A stretch of 64,000 nucleotides of DNA from SG8-30 sp964406445 (GTDB lineage: Bacteria; Pseudomonadota; Gammaproteobacteria; Steroidobacterales; Steroidobacteraceae). The translations under genes were made by a program, and so were the position numbers. Positions within the stretch are counted from its first letter, which is position 1; the number at the start of each line of letters is the position of its first letter. Positions 35,665 through 43,571 of this stretch are shown here, in pieces. The notes under the pieces were generated by a model. It saw nothing but the letters and a program-made list of their open reading frames with translations. It did no database searches and was not told where the DNA came from. The stretch is from assembly GCA_964406445.1 (NCBI GenBank), contig CAYORU010000015.1:1-64000 (forward strand). The letters run 5' to 3'.

Positions 35665-36624
35665 ATGGACAAGCTCCGGGCGATGCAGACCTTCGTGCGG
35701 ATCGTCGAGGCCGGCAGCCTCTCCGGCGCCGCGGCTGCGCTCGGCGTCTCGGGGCCGTCCGTCGTGCGCAGCCTGGCTGCGCTCGAGCGCTCGCTTGGCT
35801 CGCGTCTCCTGCACCGCACCACGCGGCGCTCCTCGCTCACGGACGCCGGGCGCGAGTACTACGCCCGCTGCCGGCGGATCCTTGCCGAGGTCGACGAGGC
35901 CGACCGGGCGCTCGATGCGCGCCGCGGGTCGCCGCGCGGCCGGCTGCGGCTGACCGCAGCGGTGAGCTACGGCCGCATGCATGTCGCGGCGGTCGTCATG
36001 GAATTCTGCCGGCGCTACCCCGAAGTCGAGGTCGAGCTGCTGCTGCTCGACCGCGTGGTCGACCTCGTGGAGGAGGGCGTGGACGCCGCGGTCCGCATCG
36101 GGGCCCTGCCGGATTCCAGCCTGATCGTGCGCCAGCTCGGCATGACCGGCAGGGTCGTCTGCGCGTCGCCCCGGTATCTCGAGCAGGCGGGCGCCCTGCG
36201 GCGTCCGGCAGACCTTGCGGGCCATCGCAGCGTCGTGTTCACCGGGCTGGCCCCCGACGCGCAGTGGAGCTTCGCCGGCAAGCCGGCGCGCCGCGCCGCG
36301 CCCGGCGTGGTGCTGCAGACCAACCAGCTCGACGTGGCGGTCGAGGCCTGCGTCGCCGGCCTCGGGCTCGGCCAGTTCCTCAGTTACCAGGTGGCGGCCC
36401 AGCTGGACGCGGGCAGGCTGCGCCCCGTCCTGGCCGGGCACGAGCCCCCCGCGCTGCCGATCCAGGTCGTCTACCCGAGCGCCCGGCTGCTGTCGGCCAA
36501 CGTCCGCGCCTTTCTCGACCTTGCCGTACAGCGACTCGCCGGGAACCCGTTCGGCGCTACCGCCGTGCCGGCGGGTCAGAGGCGGCGCCGTCCCAGTCTG
36601 TCAGCACCGCGGGCACCTCGCTGA
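35665..36624 (+). CDS. LysR-family transcriptional regulator
   Basis: LysR-type regulator, 319 residues. The winged helix-turn-helix occupies about 1-60, starting MDKLRAMQTFVRIVEAGSLSGAAAALGVSGPSVVRSL in the standard pattern (here given as the N-terminal third). The effector domain follows from about residue 90, with LRLTAAVSYGRMHVAAVVMEF and the DAAVRIGALPDSSL loop. Start ATG at 35665 gives the canonical N-terminus; the frame 51 bp upstream does not. It is divergent from and probably regulates the AhpD/FMN-protein pair. Its last 68 bp overlap the end of the convergent HAD gene. Confidence 0.93.
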   Translation: MDKLRAMQTFVRIVEAGSLSGAAAALGVSGPSVVRSLAALERSLGSRLLHRTTRRSSLTDAGREYYARCRRILAEVDEADRALDARRGSPRGRLRLTAAVSYGRMHVAAVVMEFCRRYPEVEVELLLLDRVVDLVEEGVDAAVRIGALPDSSLIVRQLGMTGRVVCASPRYLEQAGALRRPADLAGHRSVVFTGLAPDAQWSFAGKPARRAAPGVVLQTNQLDVAVEACVAGLGLGQFLSYQVAAQLDAGRLRPVLAGHEPPALPIQVVYPSARLLSANVRAFLDLAVQRLAGNPFGATAVPAGQRRRRPSLSAPRAPR

Positions 36625-37321
36625 GCGACGCGGCCGTCGCCAGCCGGGCGTGCGTCGCCTCGTGATCCACCGACTCGAGGTCCCACAGCAGCGGGTAGGG
36701 CACGTGGACGGCAAATCCGCCGAGCGCCAGCACCGGCAGGCAATCCGACTTGACCGAGTTGCCCACCATCGCGAAGGCCCGAGGCTCGACGCCGAACTCG
36801 GCGAGCAGCCGGGCGTAGCTGCGCTCGTCCTTCTCGCTGACGATCTCGATGCGCTGAAACAGGTCCGCGAGGCCCGACACTGTCACCTTGCGCTCCTGGT
36901 GGAACAGGTCGCCCTTGGTGATCAGGACCACCCTGCGATCCGCCGCGACCCGCGCGACGGCCTCGCGCGCGCCGGGCAGCAGCTCGACCGGGTGCTGCAG
37001 CACCGACTTGCCGAGCTCCACGATCCGATGCACGTCCGCCGCCGAGATCCGCGCGTTCGTCAGCGCGATCGCGGACTCGATCATCGACAGGGTCATGCCC
37101 TTGGCGCCATAGCCGAACAGCCGGACGTTGACGCGCTCGGTCGCAAGCAGGCGCTCGTGGACGCCGCGGTCCCCGACGTCGACGTAACGGCCCACGATCT
37201 CCTCGAGACCGGCCTGCGCGGCCCGGTAGTAGGACTCGCTGTGCCACAGGGTGTCGTCGGCATCGAAGCCGACGACCTCGATGCGCGCAGGGGACCGGCC
37301 GGGCCCGGCGGTGGCGTTCAG
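36557..37321 (-). CDS. HAD-family hydrolase with no conventional start codon
   Basis: Haloacid dehalogenase-type phosphatase. Motif I, VVGFDADDTLW, is encoded at about 37283-37250, motif II is VLITKGD, and motif III/IV lies around SEKDERSY and MVGNSVKSDCLPVLALG. The first ATG/GTG/TTG in frame is a GTG at 37195, which would delete the catalytic Asp of motif I. The frame stays open upstream. The best candidate is CTG at 37321, giving 254 residues, and it overlaps the TGA of a 26-codon upstream frame (CTGA). Substrate unknown; the cap insertion suggests the phosphoglycolate-phosphatase-like group. A sequence error near the start cannot be excluded. Confidence 0.82.
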   Translation of the reverse strand: MNATAGPGRSPARIEVVGFDADDTLWHSESYYRAAQAGLEEIVGRYVDVGDRGVHERLLATERVNVRLFGYGAKGMTLSMIESAIALTNARISAADVHRIVELGKSVLQHPVELLPGAREAVARVAADRRVVLITKGDLFHQERKVTVSGLADLFQRIEIVSEKDERSYARLLAEFGVEPRAFAMVGNSVKSDCLPVLALGGFAVHVPYPLLWDLESVDHEATHARLATAASLSEVPAVLTDWDGAASDPPARR

Positions 37322-37398
37322 TCGAGGCTCCGCAGCGCGAACACGAGACTGATGAGCGCCCCGGAGTGTCGGCGCAGCTGCTCGCGAAGGGGTGTCAT
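37318..37398 (-). CDS. Possible 26-codon leader ORF upstream of the HAD gene
   Basis: ATG at 37398 to TGA at 37320-37318, predicted basic/hydrophobic peptide starting MTPLREQLRRHSG. No ribosome-binding site is obvious and nothing resembles it. Its only support is the 2-base sharing of its stop with the CTG that would start the HAD protein, which would allow translational coupling. Confidence 0.25.
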   Translation of the reverse strand: MTPLREQLRRHSGALISLVFALRSLD

Positions 37399-37575
37399 GC
37401 GCCGGCAGGTTACACCGATGCGAGCCGCACGATAAGGCGCACGCAACCGAGTCGCGATGGGCAGGCCCGGGTTCCCTAGAGGGCCCGTGAAACGGCCCGC
37501 GCCGCGGACATCACGCCTGCCCGGACCTGCCGCAGCGGCGGGATCGGTGCAATACTGCCGCTTGCCGCAAGGGAC

Positions 37576-37595
37576 CTGGCGCGCTCACGCGCCAG
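37576..37595. repeat. Inverted repeat in the leader of the secreted-protein gene
   Basis: CTGGCGCG and CGCGCCAG with a CTCA loop, perfect 8-bp stem, 43 bp before the ATG at 37638. It may be an mRNA hairpin. The rest of the 316-bp gap from 37322 shows only the short leader ORF and no convincing promoter. Confidence 0.35.
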
Positions 37596-37637
37596 CGCCC
37601 GGTCGGGCCGGGCAGCCGCCGCGGCGGGGAGGAATCC

Positions 37638-38528
37638 ATGCAACCCGAGCTTCGTTCGCTCATGTTCGCGGTCCTTTCGATCCCCCTCGGCGTTGCGATC
37701 GCCGCTGCTCCGCCCTTCACGGGCAGCTTCGTCGAGGTCGAGGAGGGCGTGCTCGTCCTGTCGCTGTCGGAGGGCGCCGATGGCCGGGTCGAGGGCGACC
37801 TTGCGGAGGCGGGACGGTCGGTGCCGCTGGTCGGGCGACGCGACGGCGACCTGCTCGTCGGCACGCTCGACCCGGCCGGCCAGGCGTTGCCGTTCTCGGC
37901 CAGGAGCGCCGACGGGGCGCTTCACGTCGACGTCGGCGACCCGGAAGAGGGCGAGAGGATCGTCTTCGTCCGCCCGGGGTCCCGTCCCTCGGCGCCGCCG
38001 CAGGCGGCCGCGACCGCGTCCCGCAATGTCGTCATCAATGGCCTGAGGCTCACTCACGAAGCGCTCGCCGAAGCCGAGCGCCGCTACGCGATCCGGATCC
38101 CCGACGCCGATTACTGGTATGACCCTGTGCTCGGCGCATGGGGCGTCGCGGGAGGACCGACGATGGGCTTCATCGCGCCGGCACTCGCGCTGGGTGGGCC
38201 GCTGCGGCCGGACGCGTCGGGCCGGGGCCACACGGGCGTGTTCGTGAACGGACGCGAACTGCACCCCTACGACGTGATGGCCCTGCAGACCGTCACGGGT
38301 CCGATCGTCCCGGGACGTTATTTCATCACCGCCATGGGGCTCGCCGGCTACGAGGGTGGACCCGCGCTGTGGAACCTCGCGCAGATGGCCGCCCAGGCGG
38401 GGGCCGCGAATGCCGGAGGCGGCAGCAATACCTGGCAGTCGAGGATCACGGGAGCCAGCGGTTTCTCCGACGGCACGACCGGAGCCGTGTTCCTGCCGAA
38501 CGGCGGCATCGTCAGCACCGGCCACTGA
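37638..38528 (+). CDS. Secreted protein of unknown function with YWYDPVLGAWG motif
   Basis: A 296-residue protein I do not recognise as a characterised family. It has a signal peptide (about 1-24, ending IAAAP) and a strong GGGGAGGA ribosome-binding site. An N-terminal beta-rich region follows (GSFVEVEEGVLVLSLSEG, GDLLVGTLDPAGQ), then a Pro/Ala linker near 118-128. From about 150 a distinct domain runs ADYWYDPVLGAWGVAGGPT, GFIAPALALGGPL, GHTGVFVNGRELHPYDV and PGRYFITAMGLAGYEGG. The WYD/GGP and NGRELHP repeats look like a conserved glycine-rich fold. The tail is Gly/Asn/Ser-rich and ends in His. Probably exported; role unknown. Confidence 0.8.
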   Translation: MQPELRSLMFAVLSIPLGVAIAAAPPFTGSFVEVEEGVLVLSLSEGADGRVEGDLAEAGRSVPLVGRRDGDLLVGTLDPAGQALPFSARSADGALHVDVGDPEEGERIVFVRPGSRPSAPPQAAATASRNVVINGLRLTHEALAEAERRYAIRIPDADYWYDPVLGAWGVAGGPTMGFIAPALALGGPLRPDASGRGHTGVFVNGRELHPYDVMALQTVTGPIVPGRYFITAMGLAGYEGGPALWNLAQMAAQAGAANAGGGSNTWQSRITGASGFSDGTTGAVFLPNGGIVSTGH

Positions 38529-38587
38529 CAGGCCGAGGCCGCGACGGGACCCGCGGGCTCCGTCGCGGCCATGGCCCGTGCCCGCGC

Positions 38588-39250
38588 TCAGTTGCCGGAC
38601 GGAGGCGTGCGCTCGACGCTCACGTCGCGGGTCCAGGTGCGCGTGCCGGCATCCCAGGTCGCCTCGACGTCGCGCTGCACCGTGCCGCCGTTCGGGTTCA
38701 CCACCGTCGTCTCGCGCGTGTAGCCGTCGTCGGTGCGCGTGCTGACGTCGGTGAGGCTGCGGGTGCGGCCATCCGGCAGCGTGGTCACGGCTTCGCGGCT
38801 GCGCGTGCCGTTCTCGCGGTCGTTCACGACCGTGGCCGAGCGCGTGACGGTCTGCCCGGCCGGCCCGACCATCGTGGAGTCGCGGGTGTAGCCGTCCTCG
38901 GTCCGGGTCGTGACGTCGCGCCGGGTCGCGGTCTTGCCTTCCGGCCCGACCCACTCCACGTCGCGGGTGCGGACGCCCGCTTCCCGGTCGTTGACGACCG
39001 TCGCAGTGCGCGAGGCGGTCCTGCCGTCCGCACCCTGCCAGGTGTCGCGGCGCACGTGGCCGTTCTCGGTGCGCTGGCGTTCGGTGTGGCGCGTGAAGTC
39101 GCCGCGCGGCTTGGCCTGCTGCGCCGCCGGCCGCGGCGCGTGCTGGCCGCGCTCGCGCGCTTCGACGGAGGCGCTGGCGAGGCCGAGGCCGAGCGCGAGG
39201 GCGACGGCTGCTGCGAGCGCGGCCGGGAAGGGTCGGTGGGTCCGGATCAT
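38588..39250 (-). CDS. Exported protein built from 56-residue tandem repeats
   Basis: A 220-residue protein of unknown function. A signal peptide (about 1-28, ending SASVEA) is followed by a basic linker and then, from residue 60 to the end, nearly three copies of a 56-residue repeat. Each copy begins RTE/DDGYTR or RTENGHVR and contains a SATVVNDRE and a GPxGxTxTR-like segment. The sequence is rich in Thr, Arg, Asp and Gly with short predicted strands, like a beta-solenoid or a surface/adhesive repeat. It has no Cys and no anchor. Start ATG at 39250 follows AAGGAG; the upstream ATG at 39322 would break the signal peptide. Convergent with the other secreted-protein gene. Confidence 0.82.
   Translation of the reverse strand: MIRTHRPFPAALAAAVALALGLGLASASVEARERGQHAPRPAAQQAKPRGDFTRHTERQRTENGHVRRDTWQGADGRTASRTATVVNDREAGVRTRDVEWVGPEGKTATRRDVTTRTEDGYTRDSTMVGPAGQTVTRSATVVNDRENGTRSREAVTTLPDGRTRSLTDVSTRTDDGYTRETTVVNPNGGTVQRDVEATWDAGTRTWTRDVSVERTPPSGN
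38591..39073 (-). repeat. 2.9 copies of a 168-bp coding tandem repeat
   Basis: Copies run 39073-38906, 38905-38738 and 38737-38591 (partial) on the minus strand. The protein period is exactly 56 residues between RTENGHVR, RTEDGYTR and RTDDGYTR. Protein-level similarity is strong (for example TATVVNDRE against SATVVNDRE), while DNA copies have clearly diverged. Confidence 0.85.
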
Positions 39251-39513
39251 GTGGGCTGCTCCTTGGGATGCCTGGGTCGGGGTCTGGTCGGCGGCGGGTA
39301 TCCCGCCGTTCGCAGACAACAACGCCGGCGCCCGGGGCGCGTTGACAGGGACGCCTGCCGGCGGCGGCCGTCAAACGCGACCTGGCTCACGAAATGCCCT
39401 GGAACGGCCCTCAGGGATCGACGAACCCGACCGTCTCGCGCGGCCGGCGGTCCACGACCAGCCGCGGCACTCGAGGTTCAGTGTGCTCCCGGCGGCACAT
39501 CGCGCCCTCGGCG

Positions 39514-40011
39514 TCAGTCCCGGCTCTTCGGGAAATCGTAGAGGGCGCGCCGCGCGGCGCCGGGCTCGAGGTCCCGCCACGCATGCAGGTCCACCTCGAG
39601 GCTCACGACGGCGGTCGTCGGCACCTCGCCGAGGCTGTCGTCGCCGCTGAGCAGGGCGGCGAAGCCGGAGATGCCGGGATTGTGGCCGAACAGCATCACG
39701 TGGCGCGCGCGGCCGCCGAGGGTGCGGACGAGCTCGAGCAGCGTGCCGGGCGTCGCGAGATAGGCCTCGTCGGCCTGCCGGATCCGGCTGGCGGGATAGT
39801 CGAGCGCTTTCGCGAACGCGCGCGCCGTCGCCAGCGCGCGCAGCGCGGGACTCGTGAGCATCAAGGTCGGCCGCAGGCCGGCTTCCGCGAGCCGCGCCGC
39901 CATCTCAGGCGCGTTGCGCCTTCCCCGCCCGTTGAGCGGCCGGTCGAAGTCGGCGAGATCCGGGTCGCCCCAGTCGGACTTGGCGTGGCGGACGAGGGTG
40001 AGGCGCTTCAA
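39514..40011 (-). CDS. sixA: Phosphohistidine phosphatase SixA family
   Basis: Histidine-phosphatase-superfamily protein of 165 residues. The RHG-type catalytic motif appears as LTLVRHAKSDWGD at the N-terminus. TSPALRALATARAF supplies the second Arg and VMLFGHNPGISG the second catalytic His. SixA removes phosphate from histidine phosphotransfer domains or PTS proteins. Start is TTG at 40011, since no ATG or GTG precedes the RHA motif; it lies three bases after the sufT stop. It may be read through from the SUF operon, though a functional link is not evident. The 263 bp between it and the repeat-protein gene hold nothing I can name. Confidence 0.9.
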   Translation of the reverse strand: MKRLTLVRHAKSDWGDPDLADFDRPLNGRGRRNAPEMAARLAEAGLRPTLMLTSPALRALATARAFAKALDYPASRIRQADEAYLATPGTLLELVRTLGGRARHVMLFGHNPGISGFAALLSGDDSLGEVPTTAVVSLEVDLHAWRDLEPGAARRALYDFPKSRD

Positions 40012-40014
40012 CGA

Positions 40015-40566
40015 CTACATCATGCCGGTCGCGAGGCGGGCCGCCTCGGACATCATGGACTGGCTCCACGGCGGATCGAACACCAGCTCGACGCGGGCCT
40101 CGCGGATGGTCGGGACGAGCTCGACCTTGTCCTTGACGTCCTGCACCAGCACCTCGCCCATCCCGCAGCCCGGCGCGGTCAGCGTCATCGTCACCTCGAC
40201 GTCACGCGAGCCATCGTCGTTCGGCGTCACCTCGCAGCTGTAGATCAGCCCGAGGTCGACGATGTTGACCGGGATCTCCGGGTCGAAGCAGGTCTTCATC
40301 TGGTCCCAGACCAGCTCGCGGACGTCCTCGTCGCTCGCCCCGGGGGGCAGCTCCGGCTTCTTCATCGGCTCCTTGCCGATCGCGTCGGCATCCTCGCCCG
40401 CGATGCGGAACAGGTTGCCCTCGACGTACACCGTGAAGCTGCCGCCGAGCGCCTGGGTGATGTAGCCGACGCTGCCCGTGCGCAGCTTGACCTCGATGCC
40501 CGCGGGGATGATCACCGCGCGGACGTCGCGCTGGACGACGATGGGTTCGTTCTCGTGGCGACGCAC
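40015..40566 (-). CDS. sufT: Iron-sulfur cluster assembly protein SufT (DUF59)
   Basis: Accessory Fe-S maturation factor, 183 residues. The MIP18/DUF59 domain occupies the C-terminal two thirds, with the PEIPVNIVDLGLIYSCEV region and TLTAPGCGMGEVL carrying the conserved Cys. VRVELVFDPPWSQSMMSEAAR-like sequence near the end is typical for the SufT group. An N-terminal extension of about 75 residues (VIIPAGIEVKL, ITQALGGSFTVYV) also matches the putative SufT subfamily. Start is GTG at 40566, four bases after sufU. It is the last SUF gene before sixA. Confidence 0.94.
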   Translation of the reverse strand: MRRHENEPIVVQRDVRAVIIPAGIEVKLRTGSVGYITQALGGSFTVYVEGNLFRIAGEDADAIGKEPMKKPELPPGASDEDVRELVWDQMKTCFDPEIPVNIVDLGLIYSCEVTPNDDGSRDVEVTMTLTAPGCGMGEVLVQDVKDKVELVPTIREARVELVFDPPWSQSMMSEAARLATGMM

Positions 40567-40570
40567 CGGG

Positions 40571-41014
40571 CTACTCCGTCTTGACCGGGGCGCTGTCGCC
40601 CGCGAGCGCGGCGTTGAGCGTGTGCCAGCACAGGCTCGCGCACTTGACCCGGGCGGGGAACTCGCGCACCCCGGAAAGGGCGGCCAGCTTGCCGAGCTCG
40701 GATGGGACCGGCGCGTCGCGCCGCGTCAGCATGTCGTGGACCGTGCCGAACAGCTGCCGCACCTCCGGCAGGCTGCGCCCCTTGATCGCCTCGCTCATCA
40801 GCGAAGCCGAGGCGGTGGAGATCGCGCAGCCCTTGCCCTCGAACCGGACTTCCGCGACGCGCTCGCCGTCGAGCTCGAGCTCGAGGTGCAGCCGGTCGCC
40901 GCACAGCGGGTTGTGACCGTCGGCGGCGTGGCTCGGGTGCGCCAGCCGGCCGAAGTTCCGCGGATTCCGGTTGTGGTCGACGATCACGTCGCGATAGAGG
41001 TCGGCGAGGTCCAT
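40571..41014 (-). CDS. sufU: SufU-type iron-sulfur assembly / sulfur-transfer protein
   Basis: IscU-like fold of 147 residues. Conserved Cys motifs are NPLCGDRLHLE, FEGKGCAIS and VKCASLCW. An insertion of roughly 20 residues before the last Cys (DAPVPSELGKLAALSGVREF) is the feature that separates SufU from IscU. In Gram-positives SufU is a zinc-dependent sulfur acceptor from SufS. No sufE or sufA gene is present in this operon, so SufU probably takes that role here. It starts inside the sufS stop (TGATG at 41012-41016). Confidence 0.94.
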   Translation of the reverse strand: MDLADLYRDVIVDHNRNPRNFGRLAHPSHAADGHNPLCGDRLHLELELDGERVAEVRFEGKGCAISTASASLMSEAIKGRSLPEVRQLFGTVHDMLTRRDAPVPSELGKLAALSGVREFPARVKCASLCWHTLNAALAGDSAPVKTE

Positions 41015-42258
41015 CAGCCCAGCATCTCCCGCGCGCGGCCGAGCGCCGCGACCAGCGCGTCGACCTCCTCGCGCGTGTTGTAGAAGGCGAACGAGGCGCG
41101 CGCCGTCGCCGGCAGGTCGAAGAACTCCATCACCGGCATCGCGCAGTGGTGCCCGGTGCGGATCGCGATGCCGTCGGCGTCGAGGATCGTGCCGAGGTCG
41201 TGCGGGTGCACGCCCTCGATCACGAAGGAGACCAGGCTCGCCTTGTCGGGCGCAGTGCCGACGATCGACAGCCCCGTCACGCCGGACAGCCGCCGCGTCG
41301 CGTAGCCGAGCAGGTCCTGCTCCCAGGCCGCGATCCGCGCCATGCCGATCCCCGCGAGATAGTCCACGGCCGCGCCGAGGCCCACGGCGCCCGCGATGTT
41401 CGGCGTGCCGGCCTCGAAGCGGTAGGGCAGCTCGTTGTAGGTGGTGCCTGCGAACGAGACGGCGAGGATCATGTCGCCGCCGCCCTGCCACGGCGGCATC
41501 GCGCCGAGCAGCGCCTCGCGGCCGTAGAGCACGCCGATGCCGGTCGGCCCGAACAGCTTGTGGCCGGAGAAGGCGTAGAAGTCGCAGCCGAGCGCGCGCA
41601 CGTCCACCGACTGGTGGGGCACGGCCTGCGCGCCGTCCACCAGGGTCACGATGCCGCGCTCGCGGGCGGCGGCGACCATTTCGCGCACCGGCAGCACGGT
41701 GCCGAGCGCGTTGGAGACGTGCGAGAAGGCCGCGATCCGGGTCCGCGGCCCGAGCATGTCCAGGTAGGCCTGGTGGTCGACCACGCCACGCCGGTCGATC
41801 GGCACGACCTTGAGCACGGCGCCGGTCTGCTCGCAGAGCATCTGCCAGGGCACGATGTTCGCGTGGTGCTCGAGCCAGGTGATGACGATCTCGTCGCCGG
41901 CGCCGAGGCGGCTGCGCCCCCAGGACTGGGCGACGAGGTTGATCGCCTCGGTGGTGCCGCGCACGAAAACGATCTCGCGCGTGGAGGCCGCGTTGAGGAA
42001 GCGGCGGACCCGCTCGCGGGCGCCCTCGAAGAGATCGGTGGCTTCCTGGGACAGGGTGTGCACGCCCCGGTGGACGTTCGCGTGGTGACGCTCCTCGTAT
42101 TCCCGGACGGCCTCGATCACCGCGCGCGGCCGCTGCGAGGAGGCGCCGTTGTCCAGGTAGACGAGCGGCTTGCCGTGGACGCGCCGCGACAGGATCGGGA
42201 AGTCCCCGCGCAGGCGCGGGACGTCCAGGGGCGGCAGGGTGCTGGGCTCGGCGGCCAT
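41014..42258 (-). CDS. sufS: Cysteine desulfurase SufS
   Basis: PLP-dependent group II desulfurase that releases sulfur from cysteine for cluster assembly; 414 residues. YLDNGASSQRPRAVI opens the fold. The PLP Schiff-base Lys234 lies in AFSGHKLFGPTG, with His and Asp partners in the LVDGAQAVPHQSVDV segment. The persulfide Cys372 lies in RTGHHCAMPVMEFF within the short loop typical of the SufS class. The ATG at 42258 overlaps the sufD stop by one base and is preferred to longer frames. Confidence 0.97.
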   Translation of the reverse strand: MAAEPSTLPPLDVPRLRGDFPILSRRVHGKPLVYLDNGASSQRPRAVIEAVREYEERHHANVHRGVHTLSQEATDLFEGARERVRRFLNAASTREIVFVRGTTEAINLVAQSWGRSRLGAGDEIVITWLEHHANIVPWQMLCEQTGAVLKVVPIDRRGVVDHQAYLDMLGPRTRIAAFSHVSNALGTVLPVREMVAAARERGIVTLVDGAQAVPHQSVDVRALGCDFYAFSGHKLFGPTGIGVLYGREALLGAMPPWQGGGDMILAVSFAGTTYNELPYRFEAGTPNIAGAVGLGAAVDYLAGIGMARIAAWEQDLLGYATRRLSGVTGLSIVGTAPDKASLVSFVIEGVHPHDLGTILDADGIAIRTGHHCAMPVMEFFDLPATARASFAFYNTREEVDALVAALGRAREMLG

Positions 42259-43571
42259 CAGACGAACTCCCGGATGATGTCCCGGTCGGGCAGCCGCCCC
42301 ACCACCAGTTCCTCCACGTGCCGGCGCAGCTCGGGCCAGGCGAGCTTCGAGATCACGTCCTCGCAGAACGCGAAGGTCAGCAGGCCGCGGGCGGTCTCGG
42401 GGTCGATGCCGCGGGACAGCAGGTAGAACATCTGCTGCGGGTCGAGCGAGCCGATCGTGCTGCCGTGGCTGCACTTGACGTCGTCGGTCAGGATCTCGAG
42501 TTGCGGGCGGGAATTGATCTCGGCGAGCGGCGTCAGGATCAGGTTGCGGCTCGACTGGCGCGAGTCGGCCTTGGCGGCCCCCTCGTGGACCACGATGCGG
42601 CCGTTGAAGGCGCCCCGCCCGCGACCGCTCGCCACGCCGCGGAAGGTCTCCTCGGTGCGGGTGTGCGGCGCGAGGTGGTCGATCACCGTGTAGACGTCCG
42701 CCTGGCGCATGCCGTCGACCAGGAACAGGCCCTCGACGACCGTCTCCGCGCCGCGGCCGGCGAGCGCGAGTCGGGCGCCGCTGCGGACGACCCGGCCGCC
42801 CAGGATGAAGGACTGCTGGCGGTAGCGGCTGTCGCCGTCCTGGGTGATCGTCAGGGTCTCGACGTGGACGGTCGATGCCGACTGCTCGTGCACTCGCGCG
42901 TGCTCGAGGCTCGCGCCCGCGCCGACGCCGATCTCCATGGCGAGGTTGGAGAGCCCTCCCGCGTCGCCGCCACCGAGGAACTGCTCGACGACCCGGGCCC
43001 GGGCGCCGGGCGCGACCTCCACGACCAGGCGGCCGTGGCTCGTCGCGCCGGTGCCCAGGTGCAGCAGGTGCAGCGTGGTCGCGACCTGCGCGCCGGCCGC
43101 GATGCGGACCAGCGCGCCGCCGTCGGTGAAGGCCTCGGCGAGCAGCGCGAATCGGTCGTCGGGATCCTCGTCCGGCACGCGCAGGCGTCCGGCGAGGGCG
43201 GGGTCGCGATCCAGCGCGGCGCCGAGCTCCTCGACCGAGACGCCCTCGGGCAGGGCGCGGTCCGAGAGCGCCGGCGAGTGGCGCCCGTCGACGATCACGA
43301 TCCGGCAGGCACCGGGCAGCGCGAGGGCCGGCACGGGCGGCGCGTCGGCGCCGCCGGGCGCGGCCGGCGCGAACTCGCGCCCCATGACTTCAGGCCAGTC
43401 CAGGTACTTCCAGTTCTCGTCGCGGCGGTCGGGCAGGCCGACGCGCAGCAGGCGCTCGAGCGCCGCCTCGCGGCGGGCCTGCCACGCGGCTCCGCCGCGC
43501 AGCCGGCCGCGCAGCGCGGCATGCGCCTTTGCGAGCCGCTCGACCACGGGGCTGCCTGCCGCGGCGCTCAT
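42258..43571 (-). CDS. sufD: Fe-S cluster scaffold subunit SufD
   Basis: Beta-helical subunit of the SufBC2D scaffold, 437 residues. The N-terminal helical part has WQARREAALERLLRVGLPDRRDENWKYLDW in pieces typical of SufD. The C-terminal parallel beta-helix ends in NSRPQLEILTDDVKCSHGSTIGSLDPQQMFYLLSRGI, which holds the conserved Cys and His at the SufB interface. Its ATG overlaps the sufC stop by four bases (ATGA), so stoichiometric coupling with the ATPase is likely. Confidence 0.96.
   Translation of the reverse strand: MSAAAGSPVVERLAKAHAALRGRLRGGAAWQARREAALERLLRVGLPDRRDENWKYLDWPEVMGREFAPAAPGGADAPPVPALALPGACRIVIVDGRHSPALSDRALPEGVSVEELGAALDRDPALAGRLRVPDEDPDDRFALLAEAFTDGGALVRIAAGAQVATTLHLLHLGTGATSHGRLVVEVAPGARARVVEQFLGGGDAGGLSNLAMEIGVGAGASLEHARVHEQSASTVHVETLTITQDGDSRYRQQSFILGGRVVRSGARLALAGRGAETVVEGLFLVDGMRQADVYTVIDHLAPHTRTEETFRGVASGRGRGAFNGRIVVHEGAAKADSRQSSRNLILTPLAEINSRPQLEILTDDVKCSHGSTIGSLDPQQMFYLLSRGIDPETARGLLTFAFCEDVISKLAWPELRRHVEELVVGRLPDRDIIREFV

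Noticed and set aside
36576..37247. Alternative minus frame over the HAD gene
   Set aside because: Its product is Arg/Gly/Ala-rich and lacks HAD motifs II-IV, which lie in the neighbouring frame that also carries DADDT.
37457..38122. Plus-strand frame overlapping the first secreted-protein gene
   Set aside because: Arg/Pro/Gly-rich shadow. The frame from 37638 has a signal peptide and a strong ribosome-binding site instead.
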